A stretch of DNA of 7,399 nucleotides from Candidatus Borrarchaeota archaeon (GCA_016840645.1 JAEORY010000187.1:1-7399), one strand, 5' to 3'; numbered from the stretch's first letter, positions 1-6,210 are shown. Numbers and translations: made by a program. The notes: a model not told the origin generated them from the letters alone.

Positions 1-4
1 TCCC

Positions 5-154
5 TGGTGTTGGGAGCGACGGGACTTGAGAGTACCCGTCATTAAAACACCACCCGAAGTCGGGTACACCAACCCCTGTCTTCGCAGAAAGGGTTGTGTG
101 AGCAACGCCCGACCTCAATTCCTCCCCCCAACTTGTTGGGGGGTCTTCTTGAGG
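5..154 (+). ncRNA. Candidate TnpB omega RNA (right-end guide RNA scaffold)
   Basis: The plus strand can fold into a compact series of perfect stems: TGGTGTT 5-11 with AACACCA 46-52, enclosing GACGGG 18-23 with CCCGTC 35-40; ACCCG 52-56 with CGGGT 61-65; AACCC 71-75 with GGGTT 91-95, containing CTG/CAG at 76-78/85-87; and CCTCAA 113-118 with TTGAGG 149-154, enclosing the 8-bp hairpin CCCCCCAA/TTGGGGGG at 124-131/136-143 with a CTTG loop. GTCGGG 59-64 can also pair with CCCGAC 108-113 as a pseudoknot. This multi-stem layout with a terminal hairpin is what TnpB right-end RNAs look like, and the guide would start just after the scaffold, near 155. Another structured RNA is possible; the TnpB at the other end of the window makes this reading more likely. 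Confidence 0.55.
124..143 (+). repeat. Perfect 8-bp GC-rich hairpin
   Basis: CCCCCCAA (124-131) and TTGGGGGG (136-143) are perfect complements around a CTTG tetraloop. It sits inside the outer CCTCAA/TTGAGG stem (113-118/149-154). Such a hairpin near the terminus is typical of the right end of IS200/IS605-like elements. Taken alone it could also serve as an intrinsic terminator, though the T-run after it (TCTTCTT) is interrupted. Confidence 0.7.
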
Positions 155-248
155 TGCTAAGTATAAACCTTCTGGAAAACAGATATATATGAGAGCGAAA
201 CTTGAACATGAAACGCTATACAGAATTTAAAACAATTGTAGACAAAGG

Positions 249-274
249 AAACCGGTTTAGAACTAATTTAAACC
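249..274. repeat. Palindrome and hairpin downstream of the longin/V4R-like gene
   Basis: AAACCGGTTT at 249-258 is a perfect 10-bp palindrome. Overlapping it, GGTTTA (254-259) and TAAACC (269-274) form a 6-bp inverted repeat around a 9-nt loop. Both lie 25-50 bases beyond the stop of the minus-strand gene at 300, so they may shape the 3' end of its transcript. No long T-run follows on the minus strand, so a terminator call would be weak. Apart from this, 155-299 is plain AT-rich sequence with no convincing ORF. Confidence 0.35.
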
Positions 275-299
275 TTATTGAAAATATCTTATCACTTTA

Positions 300-1073
300 T
301 CAAACAGTAATCTTAAAGGAGCAAACGTTATTTCCACACGCAAAACAATGAGTCTCTTTAACGGCGTTCTCTGGTAAGTTTAGAAATCCTTTGATGAATC
401 CTGCGACGAAGTTACACATTGGTTTTCTGCTTTTTTTTCCTCTACAAAAAGGACACATAATTAGATCAACCTTGTCTTTTTCTTTGCTTACTTCAGAAAC
501 AGAAAATTGTGAAAGCACCTTATTTAAGTCTGCTTTTCCCGCCTTTTCCCGAATAGACGCACCTGAGTTCACGCCAAGTTCTTCAATAGTCTTGAGAGAA
601 TAGAGGGGAGTCAGTTTAAGAACTCGCGCAACCAATTTATCAGGATAGTCTTCTAATAGAAATTCGGTAACCTCTTTGTAAAAAATCTGATCAAGAACAA
701 CTTCGAAATCCTCAAAAAACACAGAATCATAAGCCCACTGTTCACCAACTGTTGGATATTTTTCGCGAAAATGAGTAGAAATGCTAGATAAGATATCCTC
801 TAACAAGTTTTTGTCGGTTTCAGAATCAACTAATGCTACAATAAGAACTTGTCCGTCTTGGTCAACCCTGTACACAAAAGTTAAGTCTTCTGCTTGAACT
901 TCTGATAGTCTTCCTATTCTTGCTTCTCTTGAGAAACTAAATATTGCATTGAGAAAACCAGCAATTAAAGTTGGATCAATAACCGTCTCATTTTCAGATT
1001 TTTCTTCATAAAATTGTTTGCTCAAGTATTCAATGCCGCTCTTAGCATCTAAAAGGAAGATTGCGTGAAGCAT
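300..1073 (-). CDS. Longin-like domain protein with C-terminal V4R-like zinc domain
   Basis: A 257-residue protein. Residues 1-130 open with MLHAIFLLDAKSG and alternate strands and helices like a longin/roadblock-type fold (small domains of trafficking proteins and GTPase regulators). Residues 130-200 are a charged, mostly helical linker. Residues 205-257 resemble the end of a V4R (4-vinyl reductase) domain: C220 begins CNFVAGFIKGFL, followed by ETHCFACGNNVCSF with C243 and C251, plus an extra CPFC (C207, C210) and C246. The six cysteines suggest metal binding. There is no signal peptide or membrane segment, so a cytosolic location is expected. The start is well supported: GGAGG (1081-1085 on the complement) lies seven bases upstream. 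It is transcribed away from the isomerase gene. Family calls rest on motif reading; the role (scaffold, ligand sensing or regulation) is unknown. Confidence 0.7.
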   Translation of the reverse strand: MLHAIFLLDAKSGIEYLSKQFYEEKSENETVIDPTLIAGFLNAIFSFSREARIGRLSEVQAEDLTFVYRVDQDGQVLIVALVDSETDKNLLEDILSSISTHFREKYPTVGEQWAYDSVFFEDFEVVLDQIFYKEVTEFLLEDYPDKLVARVLKLTPLYSLKTIEELGVNSGASIREKAGKADLNKVLSQFSVSEVSKEKDKVDLIMCPFCRGKKSRKPMCNFVAGFIKGFLNLPENAVKETHCFACGNNVCSFKITV

Positions 1074-1186
1074 TAGTGATCCTCCATTTATACTGTTTAT
1101 AGTCTTGTTTTATGGGGAACTTTTTAAGTTAATCTATTGATTAAAAACTACACTCTCTTAAAATTGGTGGCTGAGGGAAAACAAAG
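1074..1186. promoter_or_regulatory. Divergent promoter region
   Basis: This 113-bp AT-rich gap separates two genes that run apart. For the leftward gene the Shine-Dalgarno GGAGG is at 1081-1085 (complement), and TATA-like ATAAAA (complement of 1107-1112) is a plausible archaeal promoter. For the rightward gene, T/A-rich stretches at 1121-1128 and 1139-1147 could act as TATA elements, and GAGGG at 1173-1177, nine bases before the ATG, is a plausible ribosome binding site. The Shine-Dalgarno sites are more reliable than the TATA guesses. Shared control of both genes is possible but not shown. Confidence 0.45.
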
Positions 1187-2461
1187 ATGACAGTCAATAT
1201 TACACAACTATTATTTAAAATGAATTTTGCATTTGAAGATGAGTTATATGTCCATAAAGATACAAAAATCCCACTAACTGTATATTGGAACGAAGAGAAT
1301 GACGAAATGGTCCTTTTAGATCAGTTAAAACTCCCATATGAGATGAAACATTGGTCAACAACTGATTACAAGGTAGGCGCGATTCAAGGGATCAAAGAAA
1401 TGCGTATTCGAGGCAGTCAGGCCCTAGGTGTATGTGCCGCATATTGCATGGTTTTAGCTGCAAAACAACTTCAATCGACAGGACGCGAAATGATCAGGAA
1501 TATGGAGGAAGCTGCGAAATTTGTGAAAAGTAGCAGACCTACAGCAGCCCCTCTTTTCTGGGCTGTTGATCTTACAATGCACGCTGCGATTAAAGCGTTT
1601 GATACAACTGCGGATGTTCATTCGGTTGTTAATGCAGTTAAAGAAACTGCAGATTATATTCTTGCTTCTGATCTGATCTTAGGCAATTACCTCAGAGAAG
1701 AGGGAATGAAGTACCTTGAAGATGGCGATGTTATAATGACTCATTGCAATGGAGGATCTCTAAGTTCCACATATGGTGGTCATGCATTAGGCATGTTAGA
1801 GGAAGCTTATACGAAGGGTATTGATCTGACAGTAGTCGCCAAAGAAACTAGACCTCGAAGTCAGGGCTATCTTCTTACAACTTGGGAATTGAATAAAGCG
1901 GGCGTACCTGTGGTCATTGTTACGGATAATATGATATCGCAGGCATTTAAACGCTTTAAGATCAACAAGATAATATTAGGAGTCGACAGGATTGGAAGTG
2001 ATGGTGGTGTCGCAAATAAGATTGGCTCTTCTGATATTGCGAGAATCGCACGCTTTTATGATGATGTACATTTCTACTATGCCACTTCGTACAGTACCAT
2101 GGACTTAGAAACACCTGGGAGTGAGATACCGATAGAAGAACGTTCTATTGATGAAATGTCAAGACCCTACAGACTCGATGCTCAAGACAAAAAACGTAAG
2201 GGAATTCTATCAGAAACTGCCTTAAACGAATGGCCTCCAAATGATGCAATAGTTTCCACACCCGAAAAAGGAAAATTTGTGTTGTATAATCCTGCTTTCG
2301 ATATAACTCCTGGAAACCTTATAGATTTGATTATTACAGACATTGGAGCTTTTAGCCCTGAACAAATTCGCACTTTAACTCCAACAATCGTTGAGAATAA
2401 AGTAAAAAGAAGATTAGAAATCGAACTCACTTTACCGGAACATATTCGCTTTTATCTTTAA
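1187..2461 (+). CDS. mtnA: MtnA-family S-methyl-5-thioribose-1-phosphate isomerase (aIF2B-like fold)
   Basis: MtnA isomerases convert 5-methylthioribose-1-phosphate to methylthioribulose-1-phosphate in methionine salvage; relatives act on ribose-1,5-bisphosphate or 5-deoxyribose-1-phosphate. Motifs appear in order: MRIRGSQALG (72-81), THCNGGSLSS (185-194) with the expected catalytic C187, KETRPRSQGYLLTTWEL (219-235), TDNMISQ (246-252), GVDRIGSDGGVANKIGS (265-281) with catalytic D267, STMDLE (303-308), IPIEER (314-319) and NPAFDITP (368-375). Both catalytic residues argue for an enzyme, not an eIF2B-type regulatory subunit. At 424 residues it is longer than the usual 350-370. Roughly 20-30 extra residues lie between IPIEER and NPAFD, and there is a basic C-terminal tail after 390. 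RGSQALG replaces the common RGAPAIG, so the substrate may differ. ABCE1 follows after 24 bp. Confidence 0.85.
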   Translation: MTVNITQLLFKMNFAFEDELYVHKDTKIPLTVYWNEENDEMVLLDQLKLPYEMKHWSTTDYKVGAIQGIKEMRIRGSQALGVCAAYCMVLAAKQLQSTGREMIRNMEEAAKFVKSSRPTAAPLFWAVDLTMHAAIKAFDTTADVHSVVNAVKETADYILASDLILGNYLREEGMKYLEDGDVIMTHCNGGSLSSTYGGHALGMLEEAYTKGIDLTVVAKETRPRSQGYLLTTWELNKAGVPVVIVTDNMISQAFKRFKINKIILGVDRIGSDGGVANKIGSSDIARIARFYDDVHFYYATSYSTMDLETPGSEIPIEERSIDEMSRPYRLDAQDKKRKGILSETALNEWPPNDAIVSTPEKGKFVLYNPAFDITPGNLIDLIITDIGAFSPEQIRTLTPTIVENKVKRRLEIELTLPEHIRFYL

Positions 2462-2485
2462 TCAATCACGTTATAAGTGACTTAA

Positions 2486-4276
2486 ATGCCAAGAATCGCA
2501 ATTATAGAACCTGACCGATGTAAACCAAAAGACTGTGGACTTGTGTGCATAAAATATTGCCCAGGAGTCCGCATGGGTGAAGAAACTATTACACTTGATC
2601 CAGAAACTGGTAAAGCTAGAATCGCAGAGAATCTATGCACTGGTACGGGAATTTGCGTTAAAAAATGCCCATTTGGGGCAATACATGTAGAGAATTTACC
2701 TGAAGAACTTGAAAAGGATGTTTCACATCGTTATGGACCTAATAGATTTGTATTATACCGATTACCGATTCCAAGACCAGAAAAAGTGACTGGACTCATC
2801 GGACAGAATGGTACTGGAAAATCAACTGCCTTAAAAATCCTTTCGGGTGATTTCAAACCAAATTTCGGGCTTTATGATGAACCACCTGGATGGGATGAGA
2901 TAATTACGGCGTATAGAGGCTCTGAGTTACAATCTTATTTTGAGAAACTTTCTACAGAGTCATTACGTGTTGTTCAAAAACCTCAATACGTGGACAAAAT
3001 ACCCAAGGTAACAAAAGGCGTCGTATCTGAACTGCTTGAAAAAGTAGACGAACGGAATATGTTAAAAGATGTTACGAAAGAATTGAGAATAGATACAATA
3101 ATCGACCGCGAGCTTGGAGTAATCTCTGGAGGGGAATTACAAAGAGTCGCCATTGCAGCAGTAATTTTAAGAGATGCAGATGTTTACTTGTTTGATGAAC
3201 CCTCATCCTATCTGGATATATATCAACGAATAGAAGTTGCCAAAGTTATTCAAAGACTGGCAAAAGAGGGAAAAACCGTCATAGTTGTTGAGCATGATTT
3301 AGCAGTTCTAGACTATCTTTCTGAACATGTATGTGTATTATATGGAACACCAGGTGTTTACGGTATAGTCAGTCATCCACATGGCGTACGAGAAGGTATC
3401 AACATATTTCTTGATGGCTACCTTCCATCTGAGAATATGAGATTTAGGAAGGAAGGAATTCAATTTCATTTAAGACCACCGAGATCAAAACCTACTGGCA
3501 AAGCATTCTTTGAATTTGGAGAACTTAAGAAAGGATTCGATGGATTTACACTGATCACAGAAAGCGGCTCAATACATAGTGGAGAAGTAATAGGAATTCT
3601 CGGCGCTAACGCACTTGGAAAGAGCACTTTCATCAAACTGCTTGCAAATGTAGAAGAACCCGATGAAGGCGAAGTGCCAGCGGAAGATCTAAAGGTGAGT
3701 CATAAGCCTCAATACATCTCTCCTAACTTTGACGGGACAGTTCAAGAACTGTTTCACGATGAAGTGGGCAAAGTAATTAGTACCGAATGGTTTAAATCAG
3801 AGGTAAATCGGCCACTAACAATAGATCCCCTTTTAGACTGCTATGTTGAGAGTCTAAGTGGAGGAGAGCTTCAACGTGTTGCAATTGCACTTTGTTTAGC
3901 GCGACAAGCAGATATATATCTTTTAGATGAACCAAGTGCTTTTCTTGATGTAGAACAAAGACTATCAGCAGCAAAAGCTATTAAGAAGATTGTTGAGAGC
4001 AGAGATGTTGTGGCTTTTATTGTTGAGCATGATATTGTGACCATTGATTATTTATCAGACCGTCTAATGATTTTCTCTGGTAAACCATCAATAGAGGGTT
4101 ACGCAATGACACCTGTTGATCTACGAAAAGGAATGAATAAGTTCTTGAATTTGATGGGGATAACCTTTAGACGCGATCCACAAACGGGAAGACCACGTGT
4201 AAACAAAGAAGACTCAAAACTGGACCGTCTTCAGAAAGAGTCAGGCGAATATTATTATGTTTCGAAGGACTCTTAG
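2486..4276 (+). CDS. abce1: ABCE1/Rli1 ribosome-recycling ATPase with an altered Fe-S domain
   Basis: ABCE1 splits post-termination ribosomes with aRF1/aPelota and binds the small subunit. The 596-residue length and order are standard. The Fe-S domain spans 1-75, with motif I C12, C17, C21, C25-P. NBD1 has Walker A GQNGTGKST (106-114), SGGELQR (214-220), Walker B VYLFDEP (233-239), D-loop SSYLD and H270. The hinge includes GVREGINIFLDGYL and MRFR (318-321). NBD2 has GANALGKST (373-381), SGGELQR (458-464), LLDEP (479-483), SAFLD and H515. The tail FRRDPQTGRPRVNK is typical. The oddity is Fe-S motif II: CTGTGICVKKCP (51-62) has T54 where the family has cysteine; C51, C57 and C61 remain. The ATG gives the expected N-terminus; GTGA at 2477-2480 is a weak ribosome site. 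Co-transcription with the isomerase gene is likely. Identity is near certain; the effect of T54 is not. Confidence 0.97.
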   Translation: MPRIAIIEPDRCKPKDCGLVCIKYCPGVRMGEETITLDPETGKARIAENLCTGTGICVKKCPFGAIHVENLPEELEKDVSHRYGPNRFVLYRLPIPRPEKVTGLIGQNGTGKSTALKILSGDFKPNFGLYDEPPGWDEIITAYRGSELQSYFEKLSTESLRVVQKPQYVDKIPKVTKGVVSELLEKVDERNMLKDVTKELRIDTIIDRELGVISGGELQRVAIAAVILRDADVYLFDEPSSYLDIYQRIEVAKVIQRLAKEGKTVIVVEHDLAVLDYLSEHVCVLYGTPGVYGIVSHPHGVREGINIFLDGYLPSENMRFRKEGIQFHLRPPRSKPTGKAFFEFGELKKGFDGFTLITESGSIHSGEVIGILGANALGKSTFIKLLANVEEPDEGEVPAEDLKVSHKPQYISPNFDGTVQELFHDEVGKVISTEWFKSEVNRPLTIDPLLDCYVESLSGGELQRVAIALCLARQADIYLLDEPSAFLDVEQRLSAAKAIKKIVESRDVVAFIVEHDIVTIDYLSDRLMIFSGKPSIEGYAMTPVDLRKGMNKFLNLMGITFRRDPQTGRPRVNKEDSKLDRLQKESGEYYYVSKDS

Positions 4277-4363
4277 TATTGGGAACTATTATTGCGTCCC
4301 TTGTCAATAATTAACGTTAACATCCCCTTCTGCTATTGATCAAGTTTCGCTATGTATGTGGGT

Positions 4364-4378
4364 AACCTTAAGGTTTTT
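4364..4378 (+). terminator. Possible transcription terminator after ABCE1
   Basis: The 12-bp perfect palindrome AACCTTAAGGTT runs into a five-T tract (4374-4378), about 90 bases beyond the ABCE1 stop. Archaeal RNA polymerase terminates at T-rich tracts and does not need a hairpin, so the T-run matters more than the palindrome. It could equally be a binding site for a dimeric regulator. Confidence 0.3.
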
Positions 4379-4440
4379 ACACCTCATAAATTTATAAGGG
4401 AAGTTCGAATTGCCTGAGGATGCGATATTACCCACAGCTG

Positions 4441-4450
4441 TTTATATTTT
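4441..4450 (+). promoter_or_regulatory. Possible TATA box for the HEAT-repeat gene
   Basis: TTTATATTTT lies about 85 bases before the GTG start at 4533. With the archaeal spacing of roughly 25 bases from TATA box to transcription start, it would give a leader of about 60 bases. The region is AT-rich throughout, so other positions are possible. Confidence 0.25.
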
Positions 4451-4519
4451 AAATATGAAAATAATGTAATATCATAAGAATGTATTTTTCCAATATCTCA
4501 AAAAATGAATTGCTGATGA

Positions 4520-4525
4520 GAGGAG
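4520..4525 (+). promoter_or_regulatory. Shine-Dalgarno site fixing a GTG start
   Basis: GAGGAG at 4520-4525 ends seven bases before GTG at 4533-4535. This is the ideal spacing and supports GTG over a later ATG as the start of the HEAT-repeat protein. Confidence 0.75.
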
Positions 4526-4532
4526 ACTGTAG

Positions 4533-5990
4533 GTGAAGGGAAATCAACTCCAAGAAATCCTTCAAATTGCCTTTGATGAGCTTCAAAACAGCAAAAACAC
4601 CGAAGACAGAATAGAGGCAGCCTCTACCATTTGGAATATTAGCATAAGCGAACCTGATGCTCTTAGCAGTCGAATCGATGATCTCGGCGGTTACTTATCT
4701 GATCCCGCGCCTGGTGTTCGGGGACTTATTGCTTGGACATTATATACTCTTTCTATTAAGGACCCCTACGCTCTATTACCATTACTGGACGAGATCGGAA
4801 ACGCATTGTTAGACAATGACCCAAATGTTCGCCGTTACGCAGCAAATACATTAGTTGAGATATCCAGAGAATATTCGAACCATGTAAAGGTTTTGACACC
4901 AACCTTAGCAAAGGCATTAGAAGATCCTTTAATCGACGTGAGAATTGCTGTCGAAAAGATTCAGCAAAATATTGTTACTGGAAAACCTCGCGCCGCTCCA
5001 ACCGGAACTAAAAAAGTAAAAGACCCAACCTTAGTGAAAAAAGCTATTTCTGACACATATGAACCAAAAAACATTACTGATGAGATCTCAATCAGCCAAA
5101 GAATTACTGTGCTAAAAAACAAAGTATACTATCGACTTTCTTTATGCAATGATTCTTCTTCAGATATATCCGAAGTAGTTGTAGTCATAGTTAGCCATCC
5201 ATCTAGCTTGCAACCTGAGCAACCATTAATGCAACAAAGAACGCAAGTGTTTTCAAAAACTATTTCCGATTTTGAATTTATTTTTAAAAGCACACAAGAC
5301 TTTTTAGATGGCTCTTTCTTTTCAACTATTTCTCTTCTTGATCCAAAAAATGTAATTCAAACAATATCTAATGATCCATATCACGTTCATTCCGCATATA
5401 AGTTTCTCAGAAAATTAGACAAGTCTTTGGAATTTTTTGAGGAGTACAAAATAAAAAATAAGCATGGGCATCATAATGAACTCTATATTCTTGCACAGCA
5501 TAAAGTTGGAGAAGATGTGTTTTCACGTATAAAAAAGTCATTAGACTTACTAAATATTCAAGTAGTCCACGAGGAATCTGAAGTCGTGTCAGACTTCTTT
5601 ACCGGCGCAATTAAAGGCCTAACTGCAGGAACAATACACCGACAGATTTATGCAACGCAACTTAATATTTTAGGACCATTAACCGACCATGAGAATGCAA
5701 AGTACTTTGCTCTTAAGTTTAATGTATTTGGACCGGACGAAAGAATGCGAAATATCATCAATTCTGACATCGGAAATGAAATAGAGAGATATATGCGAGT
5801 TTTAGAAGATAAGGAACCGTCAGAATCAAAAAGCAAGAAACTTGACAGAGAAAAACTGGAATCTGACACATTTTCGTCGACTGAGTTCCTCGAATCAAAA
5901 CGCTGTATTAATTGCGGTCGTTTTCTGCCTAAGAAAGCAAAATATTGTAATGACTGTGGAGAACTTCAATATCGCTCATCGAATGAATGA
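4533..5990 (+). CDS. HEAT-repeat protein with predicted beta-sandwich and C-terminal zinc ribbon
   Basis: A 485-residue protein that I cannot assign to a named family. Residues 8-145 are helical HEAT-type repeats: LSDPAPGVRGLIAWTL (55-70), LLDNDPNVRRYAANTL (92-107) and ALEDPLIDVRIAVEKI (128-143), with a spacing of 36-37 residues. A basic, Pro/Thr-containing linker (150-180) follows. Residues 185-275 look strand-rich (RITVLKNKVYYRLSLCNDSS, SEVVVVIVSHP), like an immunoglobulin-like or appendage-type beta-sandwich. Residues 285-420 are mixed alpha/beta, with a Gly-containing stretch FFTGAIKGLTAGT (355-367). A charged, probably disordered linker (425-450) leads to a zinc ribbon, C458-x2-C461-x10-C472-x2-C475. 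There is no signal peptide or membrane span. HEAT plus beta-sandwich recalls adaptin/coat proteins, but this is inference; a generic scaffold is equally possible. Confidence 0.75.
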   Translation: MKGNQLQEILQIAFDELQNSKNTEDRIEAASTIWNISISEPDALSSRIDDLGGYLSDPAPGVRGLIAWTLYTLSIKDPYALLPLLDEIGNALLDNDPNVRRYAANTLVEISREYSNHVKVLTPTLAKALEDPLIDVRIAVEKIQQNIVTGKPRAAPTGTKKVKDPTLVKKAISDTYEPKNITDEISISQRITVLKNKVYYRLSLCNDSSSDISEVVVVIVSHPSSLQPEQPLMQQRTQVFSKTISDFEFIFKSTQDFLDGSFFSTISLLDPKNVIQTISNDPYHVHSAYKFLRKLDKSLEFFEEYKIKNKHGHHNELYILAQHKVGEDVFSRIKKSLDLLNIQVVHEESEVVSDFFTGAIKGLTAGTIHRQIYATQLNILGPLTDHENAKYFALKFNVFGPDERMRNIINSDIGNEIERYMRVLEDKEPSESKSKKLDREKLESDTFSSTEFLESKRCINCGRFLPKKAKYCNDCGELQYRSSNE

Positions 5991-6012
5991 ACCAGCCTGA
6001 TTTCCTCACTTA

Positions 6013-6018
6013 TTTTTT
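6013..6018 (+). terminator. T-tract, possible terminator of the HEAT-repeat gene
   Basis: An uninterrupted run of six T's begins 22 bases after the TGA at 5988-5990. Archaeal termination commonly uses such tracts. No hairpin precedes it. Confidence 0.35.
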
Positions 6019-6210
6019 ACAGTCGTTAAAGAATTTTGAACTTGAGACTTCCGGTGAATATAAATTATCGTTAGTGAATCGCAGGCTAGTGCTTTTAATA
6101 TTGATGAGCTGAAATATTGAAAACAATAAGATTCGATAAAGGTTATTGTAAAAAACAAAATGCATAAAACCTTAGATTAGAGAAATAACGGGGTAATAAC
6201 AGTTAACGCA

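Larger units (their letters stand above)
1..154 (+). mobile_element. Probable right (3') end of a TnpB-type insertion sequence
   Basis: This segment is clearly more GC-rich than the AT-rich sequence from about 160 onward, and it is packed with perfect stems ending in a strong hairpin at 124-143. IS200/IS605-like and TnpB-only elements typically end with a structured right end just downstream of, or overlapping, the tnpB 3' end. The matching tnpB would lie off the left edge on the plus strand. Frames 1 and 3 stop at 43-45 and 27-29, so a tnpB reading frame could end inside the structured region, as is usual. The exact element boundary cannot be fixed from one copy; the end of the outer stem at 154 is the best guess. 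Seen: composition shift and stems. Inferred: element identity. Confidence 0.5.
4277..4532. other. AT-rich intergenic spacer with palindromes
   Basis: This 256-bp non-coding gap holds several exact palindromes: TTAACGTTAA (4311-4320), AACCTTAAGGTT (4364-4375, followed by T's) and ATAAATTTAT (4386-4395), plus the near-palindrome ATATTT-T-AAATAT (4444-4456). No ORF or RNA gene is evident. It probably carries the 3' end of the ABCE1 transcript and the promoter of the downstream gene. Confidence 0.6.

Noticed and set aside
2..160. A plus-strand frame open from position 2 to the TAA at 158-160, about 52 codons
   Set aside because: It spans the densely paired RNA-like segment, ends past the terminal hairpin and encodes a Pro/Cys/Arg-rich peptide with no clear motif. 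It could contain a TnpB C-terminus but cannot be told from chance.
300..462. Calling the cysteine-rich protein a 4-vinyl reductase enzyme
   Set aside because: The V4R name comes from bacteriochlorophyll enzymes, but the domain is a general ligand/metal-binding module; nothing here indicates chlorophyll metabolism.
391..603. A 70-codon plus-strand frame
   Set aside because: It is antisense to the cysteine-rich 3' half of the longin/V4R-like gene, with low-complexity Ser/Phe/Leu content and no ribosome site.
2182..2430. An 82-codon minus-strand frame
   Set aside because: It is antisense to the conserved C-terminal part of mtnA; there are no motifs and no promoter.
1187..2461. An eIF2B-type translation-factor subunit, suggested by the neighbouring ABCE1
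   Set aside because: Both isomerase catalytic residues (C187, D267) and the ETRP...QG and ANKIG motifs are present, so an MtnA-type enzyme is the better call.
3792..3974. A 60-codon minus-strand frame
   Set aside because: It is the complement of the ABCE1 NBD2 signature and Walker B region and looks like a coding shadow.
5648..5869. A 73-codon minus-strand frame
   Set aside because: It is a Ser/Leu-rich shadow of the charged C-terminal region of the HEAT-repeat protein.
6123..6149. Inverted repeat ACAATAA/TTATTGT as a terminator
   Set aside because: The stem is weak and AT-only apart from one C-G pair; it is followed by A's on the plus strand and lies 130 bases after the stop. Probably chance in AT-rich sequence.
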